Part shown: piece after piece, positions 16,883-26,353 of the stretch | How positions within the stretch are numbered: position 1 is the first letter of the stretch | Layout of the letters: every line of letters starts with the position of its first letter | Source: JBBQWZ01 sp038210135 | Lineage (GTDB): Bacteria; Acidobacteriota; Terriglobia; Bryobacterales; Bryobacteraceae | Length of the DNA: 64,000 nt | Reading direction: 5' to 3' | Assembly: GCA_038210135.1 (NCBI GenBank) | Contig: JBBQWZ010000013.1 | Coordinates: forward strand, 51,171 to 115,170 | The notes under the pieces: generated by a model | The model's database searches: none | The model's input: the letters and a program-made list of their open reading frames with translations, nothing else | What the model was told of the DNA's origin: nothing | Program-made: the position numbers and the translations under genes

Positions 16883-18010
16883 ATGAGCGAAGCCCCGTCC
16901 AGCGAAGCTCCCGAGCTTCTCAAAACGCCACTCAACGCCGTCCATCGTCAGATGGGCGCTCGGATGGTGGATTTCGGGGGCTGGGACATGCCTGTCCAAT
17001 ACTCCGGCCTGTTGGACGAGCACAAGACCGTCCGGACCGCGGTTGGCCTCTTCGATGTATCGCATATGGGCGAGATTGAGGTCCGCGGACCGCAAGCGCT
17101 CGATCTGGTCAATTATTTCTCGACCAACAACGCGGCGAAGCTCGCGATAGGCCAGGCACATTACGCCGGCCTGCTCTATGACACGGGATGTTTCGTGGAT
17201 GACATCCTGGTCCACAAGGTCGCGGACGATTCGTTTTTCCTTTGTGTGAACGCGTCGAATCAGGACAAGGATTACCTCCACATCGCTTCGTTAGCTCCGA
17301 AGTTCGACGTCCAGGTGGAGAATGCCGGACCGAAGTACGCACAGATCGCGATTCAAGGGCCGAAGGGCCTGGCGACGCTGCAAAAGCTGACGAAAACTGA
17401 ACTCGCACCGATCAAGTATTACCACTTCCGCGACGGCGAAGTCTCCGGGACGAAGGCACGCATCGCGCGCACCGGCTACACCGGCGAAGACGGTTTCGAA
17501 ATCTACATTGCACCTTCCGAGGCGCCGCGGATCTGGATGGAACTGATGGCGGCGGGCGAGGAATTCGGCATCAAGCCCGCCGGGCTCGGTGCGCGCAACA
17601 CGCTCCGGCTCGAAGCGAAGATGGCGCTGTATGGCCATGAAATCGACGCCAGCATTACCCCGCTAGAAGCCGACCTTTCGTGGGTCGTAAAGATGGACAA
17701 GGGCGATTTTGTGGGCCGCGAGATTCTCGCGAAGCAACAGGCGGAAGGCGTCAAACGCAAGCTGGTTGGCTTTGAGATGACCGCGCGCGGCATCGGACGC
17801 GACGGCTACGAGGTCCATATCGACGGCAAACCGGCCGGCTGGGTCACCAGCGGCGGACCCGCCCCCACACTCAACAAAAACATCGGCATGTGCTACGTTC
17901 CGACGGAGCATGCCCGCATCGGCCAGCCGATCCAGGTGATCGTCCGCAATCAACCCGTGGACGCGGTCATCGTGGCGACGCCTTTTTACAAACGGCCCAA
18001 ATCATCATAA
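16883..18010 (+). CDS. gcvT: Aminomethyltransferase (glycine cleavage T protein)
   Basis: Takes the aminomethyl group from lipoyl-GcvH to tetrahydrofolate, giving methylene-THF and ammonia. The 375-residue protein has family length. MVDFGGWDMPVQYS near the N-terminus, VGLFDVSHMGEIEV, and ARTGYTGEDGFEI (the folate-site glycine-rich loop) are all conserved. It is first of four glycine-cleavage genes in one direction (gcvT-gcvH-gcvPA-gcvPB), with gcvH starting 16 bp downstream. Confidence 0.97.
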   Translation: MSEAPSSEAPELLKTPLNAVHRQMGARMVDFGGWDMPVQYSGLLDEHKTVRTAVGLFDVSHMGEIEVRGPQALDLVNYFSTNNAAKLAIGQAHYAGLLYDTGCFVDDILVHKVADDSFFLCVNASNQDKDYLHIASLAPKFDVQVENAGPKYAQIAIQGPKGLATLQKLTKTELAPIKYYHFRDGEVSGTKARIARTGYTGEDGFEIYIAPSEAPRIWMELMAAGEEFGIKPAGLGARNTLRLEAKMALYGHEIDASITPLEADLSWVVKMDKGDFVGREILAKQQAEGVKRKLVGFEMTARGIGRDGYEVHIDGKPAGWVTSGGPAPTLNKNIGMCYVPTEHARIGQPIQVIVRNQPVDAVIVATPFYKRPKSS

Positions 18011-18026
18011 GGACGACGATCTCATC

Positions 18027-18413
18027 ATGAGCAGCTATCCCGAAACGTTTCGCTATACGAAAGAGCACGAGTGGGTGAATGCCGACGGCGCCATAGGCAC
18101 CGTCGGAATCACGTTCCACGCGCAGAAGGAACTGGGCGACATCGTCTATGTGGATCTGCCGAAGCCCGGAACCAGCGTCGAAGCGGGCAAGACGATCGGC
18201 TCGGTCGAATCGGTCAAAGCGGTTTCCGACATCTACTCGCCGGTATCCGGTGAAGTGACCGAAGTCAACGATTTGTTGACGGCCTCGCCCGAAAAGTTGA
18301 ATGAAGATCCGCATGGCGTGGCTTGGCTTGTTAAAATCAAGTTGTCTGATCCGGATCAAATAAAAGCGCTGATGTCCACTGCGGATTATCAGAAGTATAT
18401 CGGAGCAGAATAG
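18027..18413 (+). CDS. gcvH: Glycine cleavage system H protein
   Basis: The lipoylated shuttle carrier of the glycine cleavage complex, 128 residues. The lipoyl lysine is Lys64 in ESVKAVSDIYSPVSGEV, and the starting strand YTKEHEWV is typical. It starts 16 bp after gcvT and is followed by an 86-bp gap before gcvPA. Enzymes for lipoyl attachment and the L protein are not in the window. Confidence 0.97.
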   Translation: MSSYPETFRYTKEHEWVNADGAIGTVGITFHAQKELGDIVYVDLPKPGTSVEAGKTIGSVESVKAVSDIYSPVSGEVTEVNDLLTASPEKLNEDPHGVAWLVKIKLSDPDQIKALMSTADYQKYIGAE

Positions 18414-18499
18414 GTCACCCGAGGCCGCTATCCGCCTGGAGCGTGGCCGAATTTTTGCCCCATCCGCAGGCCTCTCCTGCCTAGAGTTGGAACATACCC

Positions 18500-19876
18500 T
18501 TGCGATATCTACCGAAGTCCGATCTTGAACGCCGCCAGATGCTGGCCACGCTAGGCGTCGAGAGCATTGAAGACCTGTACGCGCACTTGCCGGCCGATGT
18601 CCGGCAGAAAGAGCCGCTCAAGATTGAGCCGGGCAAATCGGAGTACGACATCGTCGATTACTTCAAAGCCCGGGGCGCCGAAAACGCGACCGGCTACGCC
18701 AGCTTCCTCGGCGCCGGAGTCTACAACCACTACCGTCCGGTGATGTGCGACGTGGTGGTTTCGCGTGGCGAATTTCTGACGTCGTACACGCCCTATCAGG
18801 CGGAAATCGCGCAGGGCACGCTGACCACGATCTTCGAATTCCAAACGATGATCTGCCAGTTGACTGGCATGGACGTCGCGAATGCGTCGATGTACGACGG
18901 CTCGTCAGCGGTTCCAGAAGCGGCTTTGATGGCGATGCGCGCCACGGGTAGGGAACGGACGCTGATCGCTCGCTCCGTCCATCCGGAATACCGCGAAGTG
19001 CTGTCCACCTACGCTAGGTTCCAGGGCCTTCCGGTTGCCGAATTTGGCTACGACAAGGAAACCGGGCGCGTCGATCTGGCCGATCTCGAAAAGAAGATTA
19101 ACGATAAGACGGCCTGCGTAATCGTCCAATCGCCGAACTTCTTCGGCGGTGTCGAGGCCATCAAGGCCATCGCGGAAATCACGCATAAACACGGCGCTTT
19201 GCTGGTAGTCGCGTTCACGGAAGCAGTCTCGCTGGGGCTGATAGAGCCGCCGCGCGATGCCGATATTGTGATCGGCGAGATGCAGAGCTTTGCGATTTCG
19301 CCGAGCTATGGCGGTCCCTTCGTCGGCATCATTGCGACCAAGGAAAAGTACATCCGGCAGCTGCCGGGCCGGCTGGTCGGCGAGACCAAAGATAACCAAG
19401 GACGGCGCGCCTATTGCCTGACACTGGCCACGCGCGAACAGCACATCCGGCGGGAGAAGGCGACCTCCAACATCTGCACCAACCAGGCGCTGATCGCCCT
19501 AATGGCGACGGTCTACATGAGCGTCTATGGCAAGGAAGGTCTGCGCGAGTTGGCCTCACAGAATCTTTCAAAGGCGCACTACCTGGCTTCGCAAATGAAG
19601 CTGCAATTCACGGGTCCGTTCTTCAACGAATTTGTCGTGTCGGGTGGAACGCGCACAGCGGACAACATCAATAAGGCGCTGTTGAAGAAGAAAATCGTCG
19701 GCGGGTTGCCGCTGAAGAAATACTACCCGGAACTGGGCAACACGATCCTGGTCTGCTGCACCGAAATGACGAAGCGCGCGGATATGGATGCGCTGGCCGG
19801 AGAAATGAAGGCTGTAGCGGTTCCGAAAGCGAAAGCCGCAGAGGCTATGGTCGAAGTGGGAGGTCAAATAGCATGA
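18500..19876 (+). CDS. gcvPA: Glycine dehydrogenase (decarboxylating) subunit 1
   Basis: The N-terminal half of the P protein, separate as in many bacteria. It is 458 residues, starting at TTG 18500 with MRYLPKSDLERRQML. FLGAGVYNHYRPVMCDVVVS and EFLTSYTPYQAEIAQGTLTTI (split here) are strong family segments, as is ICTNQALIALMATVYMS. It forms the heterotetramer with GcvPB; the PLP lysine is in the partner. The last four bases overlap the gcvPB start (ATGA), implying translational coupling. Confidence 0.96.
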   Translation: MRYLPKSDLERRQMLATLGVESIEDLYAHLPADVRQKEPLKIEPGKSEYDIVDYFKARGAENATGYASFLGAGVYNHYRPVMCDVVVSRGEFLTSYTPYQAEIAQGTLTTIFEFQTMICQLTGMDVANASMYDGSSAVPEAALMAMRATGRERTLIARSVHPEYREVLSTYARFQGLPVAEFGYDKETGRVDLADLEKKINDKTACVIVQSPNFFGGVEAIKAIAEITHKHGALLVVAFTEAVSLGLIEPPRDADIVIGEMQSFAISPSYGGPFVGIIATKEKYIRQLPGRLVGETKDNQGRRAYCLTLATREQHIRREKATSNICTNQALIALMATVYMSVYGKEGLRELASQNLSKAHYLASQMKLQFTGPFFNEFVVSGGTRTADNINKALLKKKIVGGLPLKKYYPELGNTILVCCTEMTKRADMDALAGEMKAVAVPKAKAAEAMVEVGGQIA

Positions 19877-21375
19877 TCCGCAAAGTCCGTTCCCACATTT
19901 CGCAGAACGAATCGCTACTGTTCGAGATGAGTTCGCCGGGCAAGAAAGGCTATCAGCTTCCCGATCTCGATGTGCCCTCCGTCGATCCGATCGAGGCGCT
20001 GGGTGCGGCGAACACGCGCGCCGAAATCGAAGATTTTCCCGAGGTCAGCGAAGTCGAAGTGATCCGTCATTTCACGCGTCTGTCGACCTGGAATTACGCC
20101 ATCGACCTGGGCCTGTATCCGCTTGGCTCCTGCACGATGAAGTACAACCCGCGCGTTAACGAACTAGTCGCGCGTACGGAAGGCCTCGCCTGGGCGCATC
20201 CGTATCAGCCCGAATCGCTTTCGCAAGGCGTCATGGAAGTGATGGCTACGCTCGAACGCGTGCTGGCCGAGATCACCGGGATGGACGCGGTGACGCTACA
20301 GCCCGCCGCCGGAGCACACGGCGAAATGACCGGCATCATGCTCGTCCGCGCGCTGCTCGAATCGCGCGGCAATCCGCGCAAGAAAATCATCATTCCAGAT
20401 TCCGCGCACGGCACCAATCCGGCGACCGCCGCCATGACCGGCTATCAGGTGGCGAATCTGAAATCGAACGAACGCGGCATGGTGGACGTCGAAGCGCTCG
20501 CCGCGATGGTGGACGAAGACACCGCTGCGCTGATGGTCACCAATCCGAATACGGTGGGCGTTTTCGAGGAAAACATCGCCAAAGTCGCGCAGGTGCTCCA
20601 CGACAAAGGCGCGCTGATGTACATGGACGGCGCGAATATGAACGCGCTGGTCGGGATCACCCGGCCCGGCGATTTCGGCGTGGACGTCATGCATCTCAAC
20701 CTGCACAAGACGTTCTCGACACCGCACGGGGGAGGCGGACCGGGTTCGGGCGCCGTGGCCGTGAAGAAGCATCTGGAGCCCTTCCTGCCCAAGCCGCGAC
20801 TGGTCCGCGTCAAGGACGCCTGGAGCTGGAATTACAAGCTGCCGCGATCGATCGGACGGGTGAAGTCGTTCTACGGAAACTTCGGCGTGCTGGTCCGCGC
20901 GCTGGCCTACATCATGGCCCACGGCGGCGACGGATTGCCTCGCGCCACCGGCGACGCGTTACTCAACGCCAACTACATCCGTAAGGGTCTCGAACCGTAT
21001 TACGACCTCGCGTACAACGCTCCGTCGATGCACGAGGCGGTATTTTCGGATCATCGCCAGACCGCGAAGGGCGTCCACACGGGCGACATCGCGAAACGGC
21101 TGATCGACTACGGCTTCCACCCCTACACGGTCAGCTTCCCGCTGATCGTTCACGGCGCGATGATGATCGAGCCGACCGAAACCGAAAGCAAGCCGGAGCT
21201 GGATCTGTTCATCGACGCCATGATTTCGATTGCCAAGGAAATCGAAATCGATCCGCAATTGGTGCTGACGGCTCCACATTCGACGCGGACCACCAAAGTG
21301 GATGAAGTGATGGCTGCGCGCAAGCCGATTCTGCGTTGGCGCCGCGAAGCGACCGCCAGCAAAGCGGCTGACTAA
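19873..21375 (+). CDS. gcvPB: Glycine dehydrogenase (decarboxylating) subunit 2
   Basis: PLP-carrying half of the P protein, 500 residues. It decarboxylates glycine and passes the aminomethyl group to lipoyl-GcvH. The PLP lysine lies in LNLHKTFSTPHGGGGPG. LGSCTMKYNPRVNE and DSAHGTNPATAAM are further family signatures. It overlaps gcvPA by 4 bp and closes the gcv operon. A MITE-like element begins 20 bp after its stop. Confidence 0.97.
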   Translation: MIRKVRSHISQNESLLFEMSSPGKKGYQLPDLDVPSVDPIEALGAANTRAEIEDFPEVSEVEVIRHFTRLSTWNYAIDLGLYPLGSCTMKYNPRVNELVARTEGLAWAHPYQPESLSQGVMEVMATLERVLAEITGMDAVTLQPAAGAHGEMTGIMLVRALLESRGNPRKKIIIPDSAHGTNPATAAMTGYQVANLKSNERGMVDVEALAAMVDEDTAALMVTNPNTVGVFEENIAKVAQVLHDKGALMYMDGANMNALVGITRPGDFGVDVMHLNLHKTFSTPHGGGGPGSGAVAVKKHLEPFLPKPRLVRVKDAWSWNYKLPRSIGRVKSFYGNFGVLVRALAYIMAHGGDGLPRATGDALLNANYIRKGLEPYYDLAYNAPSMHEAVFSDHRQTAKGVHTGDIAKRLIDYGFHPYTVSFPLIVHGAMMIEPTETESKPELDLFIDAMISIAKEIEIDPQLVLTAPHSTRTTKVDEVMAARKPILRWRREATASKAAD

Positions 21376-21395
21376 GACGCAGATCCGCGCATGGT

Positions 21396-21508
21396 GTGGG
21401 CTGTCCGCGATCGGCCTTCACGACCGTTGACTGAAAAGCGTCCCCGCCCTGACAGGCGGGGCTATGACGTAGAGCGCCCACACTGGAGGGATCGCAAAGA
21501 CAGCCCAC
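21396..21508. mobile_element. 113-bp MITE-like element, copy A
   Basis: Ends GTGGGCTGTCCGCGATC and GATCGCAAAGACAGCCCAC form imperfect terminal inverted repeats. The centre has the palindrome GTCCCCGCCC-TGACA-GGCGGGG. A second copy in opposite orientation lies at 31510-31624 and aligns along nearly its whole length. There is no coding capacity, so any mobility would need a transposase encoded elsewhere. Confidence 0.75.
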
Positions 21509-21565
21509 TGACGAGCCCGTTTGCCTATCGATTCCGCGTGTGTGTGGGACACTGAAGGTTCAAGG

Positions 21566-22105
21566 ATGAAACAACGAATTCGATCCACCACCATCCTCTG
21601 CGTGCGCAGGGATAGCAAGGTGGTGATGGCCGGCGACGGCCAAGTGACGCTTGGAAGCGAGGTCTTGAAGGCCTCGGCAAAGAAGCTGCGCCGCCTGTAT
21701 AACAGCAAAATTATCGCTGGATTTGCCGGCTCCACGGCCGACGCGTTCGCTCTTTTTACACGCTTTGAAACCAAGCTCGAGCAGCACAACGGAAATCTGC
21801 CGCGCTCCGTTGTCGAACTCGCCAAAGACTGGCGCACTGACCGCATGCTGCGCCATCTCGAAGCGCTGTTGCTGGTCGCCGACAATGCCAATACGTTTAT
21901 CGTCAGCGGAAACGGGGACGTCATCGAGCCCGACGATCAGATCGCGTCGATCGGTTCCGGCGGACCGTTCGCAAAAGCGGCGGCTACGGCGCTGATGGAA
22001 AACACCAAGCTATCCGCGCGTGACATCGTTGAAAAGTCCATGCAGATCGCCGGTAAAATCTGCATTTATACCAATGGAAACGTGATCTTTGAGGAGCTCG
22101 CCTAG
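21566..22105 (+). CDS. hslV: ATP-dependent protease peptidase subunit HslV
   Basis: Proteasome-like threonine peptidase, two hexameric rings capped by HslU. From ATG 21566 (AAGG six bases upstream) the protein has 179 residues. The sequence STTILCVRRDSKVVMAGDGQ contains the catalytic Thr that becomes N-terminal. Seven residues (MKQRIRS) precede it, more than the single Met of the E. coli enzyme, so a short propeptide must be removed. GSGGPFAKAAATAL is also conserved. hslU follows with no gap. Confidence 0.94.
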   Translation: MKQRIRSTTILCVRRDSKVVMAGDGQVTLGSEVLKASAKKLRRLYNSKIIAGFAGSTADAFALFTRFETKLEQHNGNLPRSVVELAKDWRTDRMLRHLEALLLVADNANTFIVSGNGDVIEPDDQIASIGSGGPFAKAAATALMENTKLSARDIVEKSMQIAGKICIYTNGNVIFEELA

Positions 22106-23461
22106 ATGGTGATTTATCTGCCGCAATCGTCGGGCGACGGTCCTCTACTCGATGAGCTGACCCCGCGCGAAATCGTTCGCGAGCTCGACAAATATGTGGT
22201 CGGCCAGGCGGACGCGAAGCGCGCCGTCGCGATCGCCTTGCGGAACCGTATCCGCCGCCAGAAACTCGAACCCGAGATGGCGGAAGAGGTGATGCCGAAG
22301 AACATCCTGATGATCGGGCCGACCGGCGTTGGCAAGACGGAATTGGCGCGGCGTTTGGCCAAGCTTTCGAATTCGCCGTTCCTCAAAATCGAAGCCAGCA
22401 AATTCACCGAAGTCGGCTACGTGGGCCGCGACGTCGAATCCATGATCCGGGATTTGGTCGATACCTCGATCGACCAGGTCCGCGACGAACGCCTGGACGA
22501 GATCGCGGAGCGCGCCGAGAAGAATGCCGAGGAGCGGCTTCTCGACCTCCTGATGCCCACCACGCCCGAGCCCGCCGAAAGCGTCGAGCGAACGCGCGAG
22601 AAACTCCGCGAGCGCCTGGTTGCCGGCAAGCTGGACGATCGCCTCGTCGAAATCGACGTAAAAGAGCGCGGACCCTCCTTCGAGCTCACCACCAATTCCG
22701 GTGTCGAAGAGATGGACATCAATCTCAAGGACATGCTTCCGGGCCTCTTCGGAGGCCGTACCAAGAAGCGGAAAATGCGGGTCGCCGAGGCGCTCGATTA
22801 TCTGGTCACCGAAGAAGAGCAGAAGCTGGTGGACATGGACCAGGTGACGCGCGTGGCCCTTGACCGCGTCGAGCGCAGCGGCATTATCTTCCTCGACGAA
22901 ATCGACAAAATCGCCGGCCGCGAAGGCGGCCACGGACCGGATGTCAGCCGGGAAGGCGTGCAGCGCGATATCCTGCCGATCGTCGAAGGCACCACGGTCT
23001 CGACCCGCCACGGCTTCGTCCGGACCGATCATATTCTGTTCATCGCGGCGGGCGCGTTCCACGTTTCGAAGCCTTCCGATCTGATCCCGGAACTCCAGGG
23101 CCGCTTCCCGATTCGCGTCGAGTTGAAATCGCTAAACGAAGACGATTTCATTCGCATTTTGCGCGAGCCGAAAAACGCTCTGATCAAGCAATATATTGCG
23201 TTGATGGATACCGAAGGCATCAAACTTTCCTTCACCGAGGACGCTCTTCGCGCGATCGCGTCGTTTGCCACCAAGGTGAACGAAACCACCGAAAACATTG
23301 GCGCCCGCCGACTGCACACCATGCTCGAGAAGCTGCTCGAGGACGTCTCGTTCGACGGTCCGGATCTCAAGAAGAAGACGGTGAAGATCGACGGGGCGTA
23401 CGTCAAAAAGCAACTCTCGGCGATCGTAAAAGACGAGGACCTCAGTAAGTACATTCTGTGA
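22106..23461 (+). CDS. hslU: ATP-dependent protease ATPase subunit HslU
   Basis: AAA+ unfoldase that feeds substrates to HslV, 451 residues. Starting segment LTPREIVRELDKYVVGQADA, Walker A GPTGVGKTELARR, pore motif GYVGRDVESMIRDL, and Walker B IIFLDEIDK are intact. The intermediate domain (about 110-240) and sensor segment ELQGRFPIRVEL follow. The C-terminus ends in LSKYIL, the hydrophobic tail that docks into HslV. It starts immediately after the hslV stop. Confidence 0.97.
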   Translation: MVIYLPQSSGDGPLLDELTPREIVRELDKYVVGQADAKRAVAIALRNRIRRQKLEPEMAEEVMPKNILMIGPTGVGKTELARRLAKLSNSPFLKIEASKFTEVGYVGRDVESMIRDLVDTSIDQVRDERLDEIAERAEKNAEERLLDLLMPTTPEPAESVERTREKLRERLVAGKLDDRLVEIDVKERGPSFELTTNSGVEEMDINLKDMLPGLFGGRTKKRKMRVAEALDYLVTEEEQKLVDMDQVTRVALDRVERSGIIFLDEIDKIAGREGGHGPDVSREGVQRDILPIVEGTTVSTRHGFVRTDHILFIAAGAFHVSKPSDLIPELQGRFPIRVELKSLNEDDFIRILREPKNALIKQYIALMDTEGIKLSFTEDALRAIASFATKVNETTENIGARRLHTMLEKLLEDVSFDGPDLKKKTVKIDGAYVKKQLSAIVKDEDLSKYIL

Positions 23462-24435
23462 TGCGCATCCGGATCCCGGCCGCGCTGGCGGCATTCAGTT
23501 TGCTTGCCGGATGCGGGTACGTCGGCGAGCCTTTGCCCCCCGCTCTGAATATTCCGGTGGCGATCAAGGATCTGCGCGCACTCGAATACGGCGACAATCT
23601 GGTGATTGAATTTACAGCGCCTGCGTTGAGTACGGAGGGCGTAGTGCTTCGCTCGTTGCATGGCGTGGAACTGCGCATCGGACCCACGGAACCGGATTTC
23701 AACGTGGACCGCTGGGCTCCGAAAGCCCGCCGCGTGGACGCCGAAATCCTGAAGCCCGGTGAGGTACTGAAGGAAGTTTCGGCGAAAGATTTTGTCGGCA
23801 AAGAGATCGTGATCGCAGCCCGCGCCATCGGACCTAAGGGCCGCGCGGGCGCGTGGTCGAACCTCGCGATTCTCACCGTCATCGAGCCGCTGAACGCCCC
23901 GTCCGCCTTGAAGGCGACCGCAACACCCGACGGCGTCAAACTGAACTGGACTAGCACGCACTCCAAATTCCGAATCTTCCGCGCGACCGGCGAGGAAAAG
24001 CCTGCGCCGCTTGCGGATGCGGAGGGCGCCGGGTACTCCGATACCTCCGCGGCGTTCGACACGCCGTACCGCTACTTCGTGCAGGCGATTCAGGACAAGG
24101 CCGAGAGCCAAGTGTCGGAAACCGTCAAGATTACGCCGCTTGATAAATTCCCGCCGGCGGTTCCCGCCGGGCTCACCGCGACCGCCGGATCCGGCAGCGT
24201 GGAGCTTTCCTGGGAACGCAACATCGAATCCGATTTCCGCGGTTACCGCGTGTATCGCGCCGCCGAAACGGGTCCGTTTGTCCGTCTCGCCGAGAACGTG
24301 GACACGCCGGTTTATAGTGACAAGACGGTCGACGCGAACAAGAAATACCGCTACGCCATTACATCTGTCGATCTGAAAGGCAACGAGAGCCAGCCATCGC
24401 CGCCCGTCGAGATCGTCGCTCCGGAGAAACCATGA
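23461..24435 (+). CDS. Lipoprotein with two fibronectin type III domains
   Basis: 324 residues. Signal peptide with lipobox LLAGC (lipidated Cys18), then GYVGEPLPPALNIP. Two Fn3-like domains follow: about 35-125 is a partial or diverged first unit, and 130-225 and 225-320 carry typical NAPSALKATATPDGVKLNW and VPAGLTATAGSGSVELSWER starts with a tyrosine corner (FRGYRVYRA). It is probably anchored in the envelope and binds glycans or proteins. Its ATG overlaps the hslU TGA, and its own end overlaps the next gene by 4 bp, so it belongs to the hslVU transcript. Confidence 0.82.
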   Translation: MRIRIPAALAAFSLLAGCGYVGEPLPPALNIPVAIKDLRALEYGDNLVIEFTAPALSTEGVVLRSLHGVELRIGPTEPDFNVDRWAPKARRVDAEILKPGEVLKEVSAKDFVGKEIVIAARAIGPKGRAGAWSNLAILTVIEPLNAPSALKATATPDGVKLNWTSTHSKFRIFRATGEEKPAPLADAEGAGYSDTSAAFDTPYRYFVQAIQDKAESQVSETVKITPLDKFPPAVPAGLTATAGSGSVELSWERNIESDFRGYRVYRAAETGPFVRLAENVDTPVYSDKTVDANKKYRYAITSVDLKGNESQPSPPVEIVAPEKP

Positions 24436-25169
24436 AGCGCATTCGATTTACTCGTGATAAGAGCATGCGGTCAACCATCGACGATTCCGCTGGAGTGGAG
24501 TACGCGCTCGCAGGCGAGGTGGATCTCCACGCTGTCCGCTTGCTCCCGCCGTCGTATCCCACCAAGATCGTTTGCGTCGGACGCAACTACGCCGAGCATG
24601 CGAAAGAGCTGGGCAACGAGCCCCCCGCCGAGCCGCTCATCTTCTTGAAGCCGCCTTCGTCTTTGATTGCTTCGGGCGATAACATCGTCTATCCGAAGGC
24701 CTCGCAGCGCGTCGATTGGGAAGGCGAACTGGGCATCATCATCGGCAGGCGGTGCCGCAATATCCGTGCCGAGGACGCGCTCGAATGTGTTCACGGATTT
24801 ACCTGCGTCAACGACGTCACCGCGCGCGATCTGCAGAAGAAAGACGGCCAATGGACCCGCGGCAAAGGCTTTGACACCTTCTGCGCCGTTGGACCGTATC
24901 TCGTCACCCCCGATGAAGTGGACTTCGCCTCTCTCCGCGTTCGCACCGTCGTCGACGGGGTTGTGAAACAGGACGCCCCAGTCACGGATATGATTTTTTC
25001 CGTGAATGATATACTCGCCTATGTCAGTGCCTTTATGACGCTGGAACCCGGCGACTTGATCGCGACTGGAACGCCGCCCGGCGTAGGAGCGGTCACTCCC
25101 GGCTCGACAATCCGAATCGAAATTGACGGCATCGGCGTGCTCGAAAACGCCGTCGTCCCTGAGGCTTAA
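24432..25169 (+). CDS. Fumarylacetoacetate hydrolase family protein
   Basis: A 245-residue FAH-fold enzyme. The divalent-metal triad is visible: Glu97 and Glu99 in DWEGELGIIIGR and Asp128 in CVNDVTARDLQ. The catalytic-site segment IVCVGRNYAEHAKELGN and the C-terminal TLEPGDLIATGTPPGVG are standard. Family reactions include acylpyruvate hydrolysis, oxaloacetate decarboxylation and homoprotocatechuate decarboxylation/isomerisation; the sequence does not separate these. It starts within the last codons of the lipoprotein gene (ATGA overlap) and is followed 6 bp later by the transaldolase. Confidence 0.88.
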   Translation: MKRIRFTRDKSMRSTIDDSAGVEYALAGEVDLHAVRLLPPSYPTKIVCVGRNYAEHAKELGNEPPAEPLIFLKPPSSLIASGDNIVYPKASQRVDWEGELGIIIGRRCRNIRAEDALECVHGFTCVNDVTARDLQKKDGQWTRGKGFDTFCAVGPYLVTPDEVDFASLRVRTVVDGVVKQDAPVTDMIFSVNDILAYVSAFMTLEPGDLIATGTPPGVGAVTPGSTIRIEIDGIGVLENAVVPEA

Positions 25170-25175
25170 ACCAAC

Positions 25176-25835
25176 ATGAAAATCTTTCTGGATACCGCGA
25201 ACCTCGACGAACTGAAGAAAGCCGTCTCGTGGGGCGTCGTCGACGGCGTCACCACCAATCCGACCCTGATCGCTCGCGAAGGCATCAAGATTGAAGATCA
25301 GATCGCCAAGATCTGCGAGATCGTGGACGGCGACATCAGCGCCGAAGTCGTTTCAACCGAATCGCCGAAGATGATCGAGGATGGCCGCAAGCTCGCCAAG
25401 ATCCATAAGAACGTGGTCGTAAAGCTTCCCCTCACGCGCGACGGAATCGCCGCGACTTCGGTTCTGAGCAAAGAAGGCATTCGCGTCAACGTGACGCTAT
25501 GCTTCCATGCCGGCCAGGCGTTACTTGCTGCGAAAGCCGGTGCCTACATCATCAGTCCCTTTGTCGGCCGCATCGACGACATCGGCTGGAACGGCATGGA
25601 CCTCATCCACGACATCGTCGAGATCTACGCGAACGGCGGCTTCAAGACGCAGGTCCTCGCCGCGTCGCTCCGGACCACCAATCACGTGATCGAGGCCGCC
25701 AAGGCGGGCGCCGACATCGGCACTATTCCGTTCAAAGTCCTGGACGGCATGTTCAGCCATCCGTTGACCGACAAGGGCCTCGAAACCTTCCTGAAGGATT
25801 ACGCCAAAGCGTTTGAACCGAAAGCTGGCAGTTAA
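25176..25835 (+). CDS. fsa: Transaldolase/fructose-6-phosphate aldolase, small (FSA/TalC) type
   Basis: A 219-residue TIM-barrel aldolase. It starts MKIFLDTANLDELKKA and has the substrate-site loop DGVTTNPTLIA and the Schiff-base Lys83 in VVVKLPLTRDG. The length fits the small TalC/FSA group, which acts as transaldolase in the pentose phosphate pathway or as fructose-6-phosphate aldolase. It is the last gene of the hslV-hslU-lipoprotein-FAH-fsa run and is followed by a hairpin. Confidence 0.92.
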   Translation: MKIFLDTANLDELKKAVSWGVVDGVTTNPTLIAREGIKIEDQIAKICEIVDGDISAEVVSTESPKMIEDGRKLAKIHKNVVVKLPLTRDGIAATSVLSKEGIRVNVTLCFHAGQALLAAKAGAYIISPFVGRIDDIGWNGMDLIHDIVEIYANGGFKTQVLAASLRTTNHVIEAAKAGADIGTIPFKVLDGMFSHPLTDKGLETFLKDYAKAFEPKAGS

Positions 25836-25864
25836 GGCCGATTGGTCACGCTTTCTATGAACCG

Positions 25865-25895
25865 GGGCGCCGCGGTACTTTTCTCCGCCGCGCCC
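25865..25895 (+). terminator. Hairpin after fsa, possible terminator
   Basis: An 11-bp stem with one mismatch (GGGCGCCGCGG with CCGCCGCGCCC) and a 9-base loop, followed by TTCTTCTT. The U tract is weak, so termination may be partial. It lies between fsa and the next gene. Confidence 0.45.
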
Positions 25896-25905
25896 TTCTT
25901 CTTAC

Positions 25906-26295
25906 ATGACTGCTGAAGCTCAGCTTGCGGCTCTGGCCGCTCTCGCCGCCGTCCTGATCGCAGCCGCTGTTTGGGTGATTCTCCGCGCCAAGAACAATCC
26001 CGAGCGACGGGAGCGTCGCCGCCGGCTGCTGCTGAACCGGACAGGCCGCTTGGGTGACGGCTTCATCACCGAAACCTCCGACGAGTCCATTTTCTATTCC
26101 TATTCCGTCGGTGGGGTCGCTTATACTGCCTCGCAGGACATCGCCAGTCTCAGTGCCTATCTACCACCCAATCCAGAACGCCTGATCGGCCATACCTTTA
26201 TTAAGTATGCTCCCCGCAATCCGGCCAATTCGATTCTGCTGTGCGAAGAGTGGTCCGGGATCCGGGAGCCGATCCTGCGCCAGCAGAACGCTTGA
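25906..26295 (+). CDS. Small membrane-anchored protein of unknown function
   Basis: 129 residues. An N-terminal Ala/Leu-rich transmembrane helix (about 8-28) is followed by a strongly basic stretch (NPERRERRRRLLLNRTGR), so the soluble part is cytoplasmic by the positive-inside rule. The soluble domain has short beta segments (IFYSYSVGGVAYTASQDI) similar in feel to DUF3592-type proteins, and ends CEEWSGIREPILRQQNA. It overlaps or closely precedes the transglycosylase gene. Confidence 0.62.
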   Translation: MTAEAQLAALAALAAVLIAAAVWVILRAKNNPERRERRRRLLLNRTGRLGDGFITETSDESIFYSYSVGGVAYTASQDIASLSAYLPPNPERLIGHTFIKYAPRNPANSILLCEEWSGIREPILRQQNA

Positions 26296-26353
26296 CGCCG
26301 TCAGAAAAATCCTGCCCTCCTCCAAAGTCGCGGACCTGACGATCTCCTGGAGT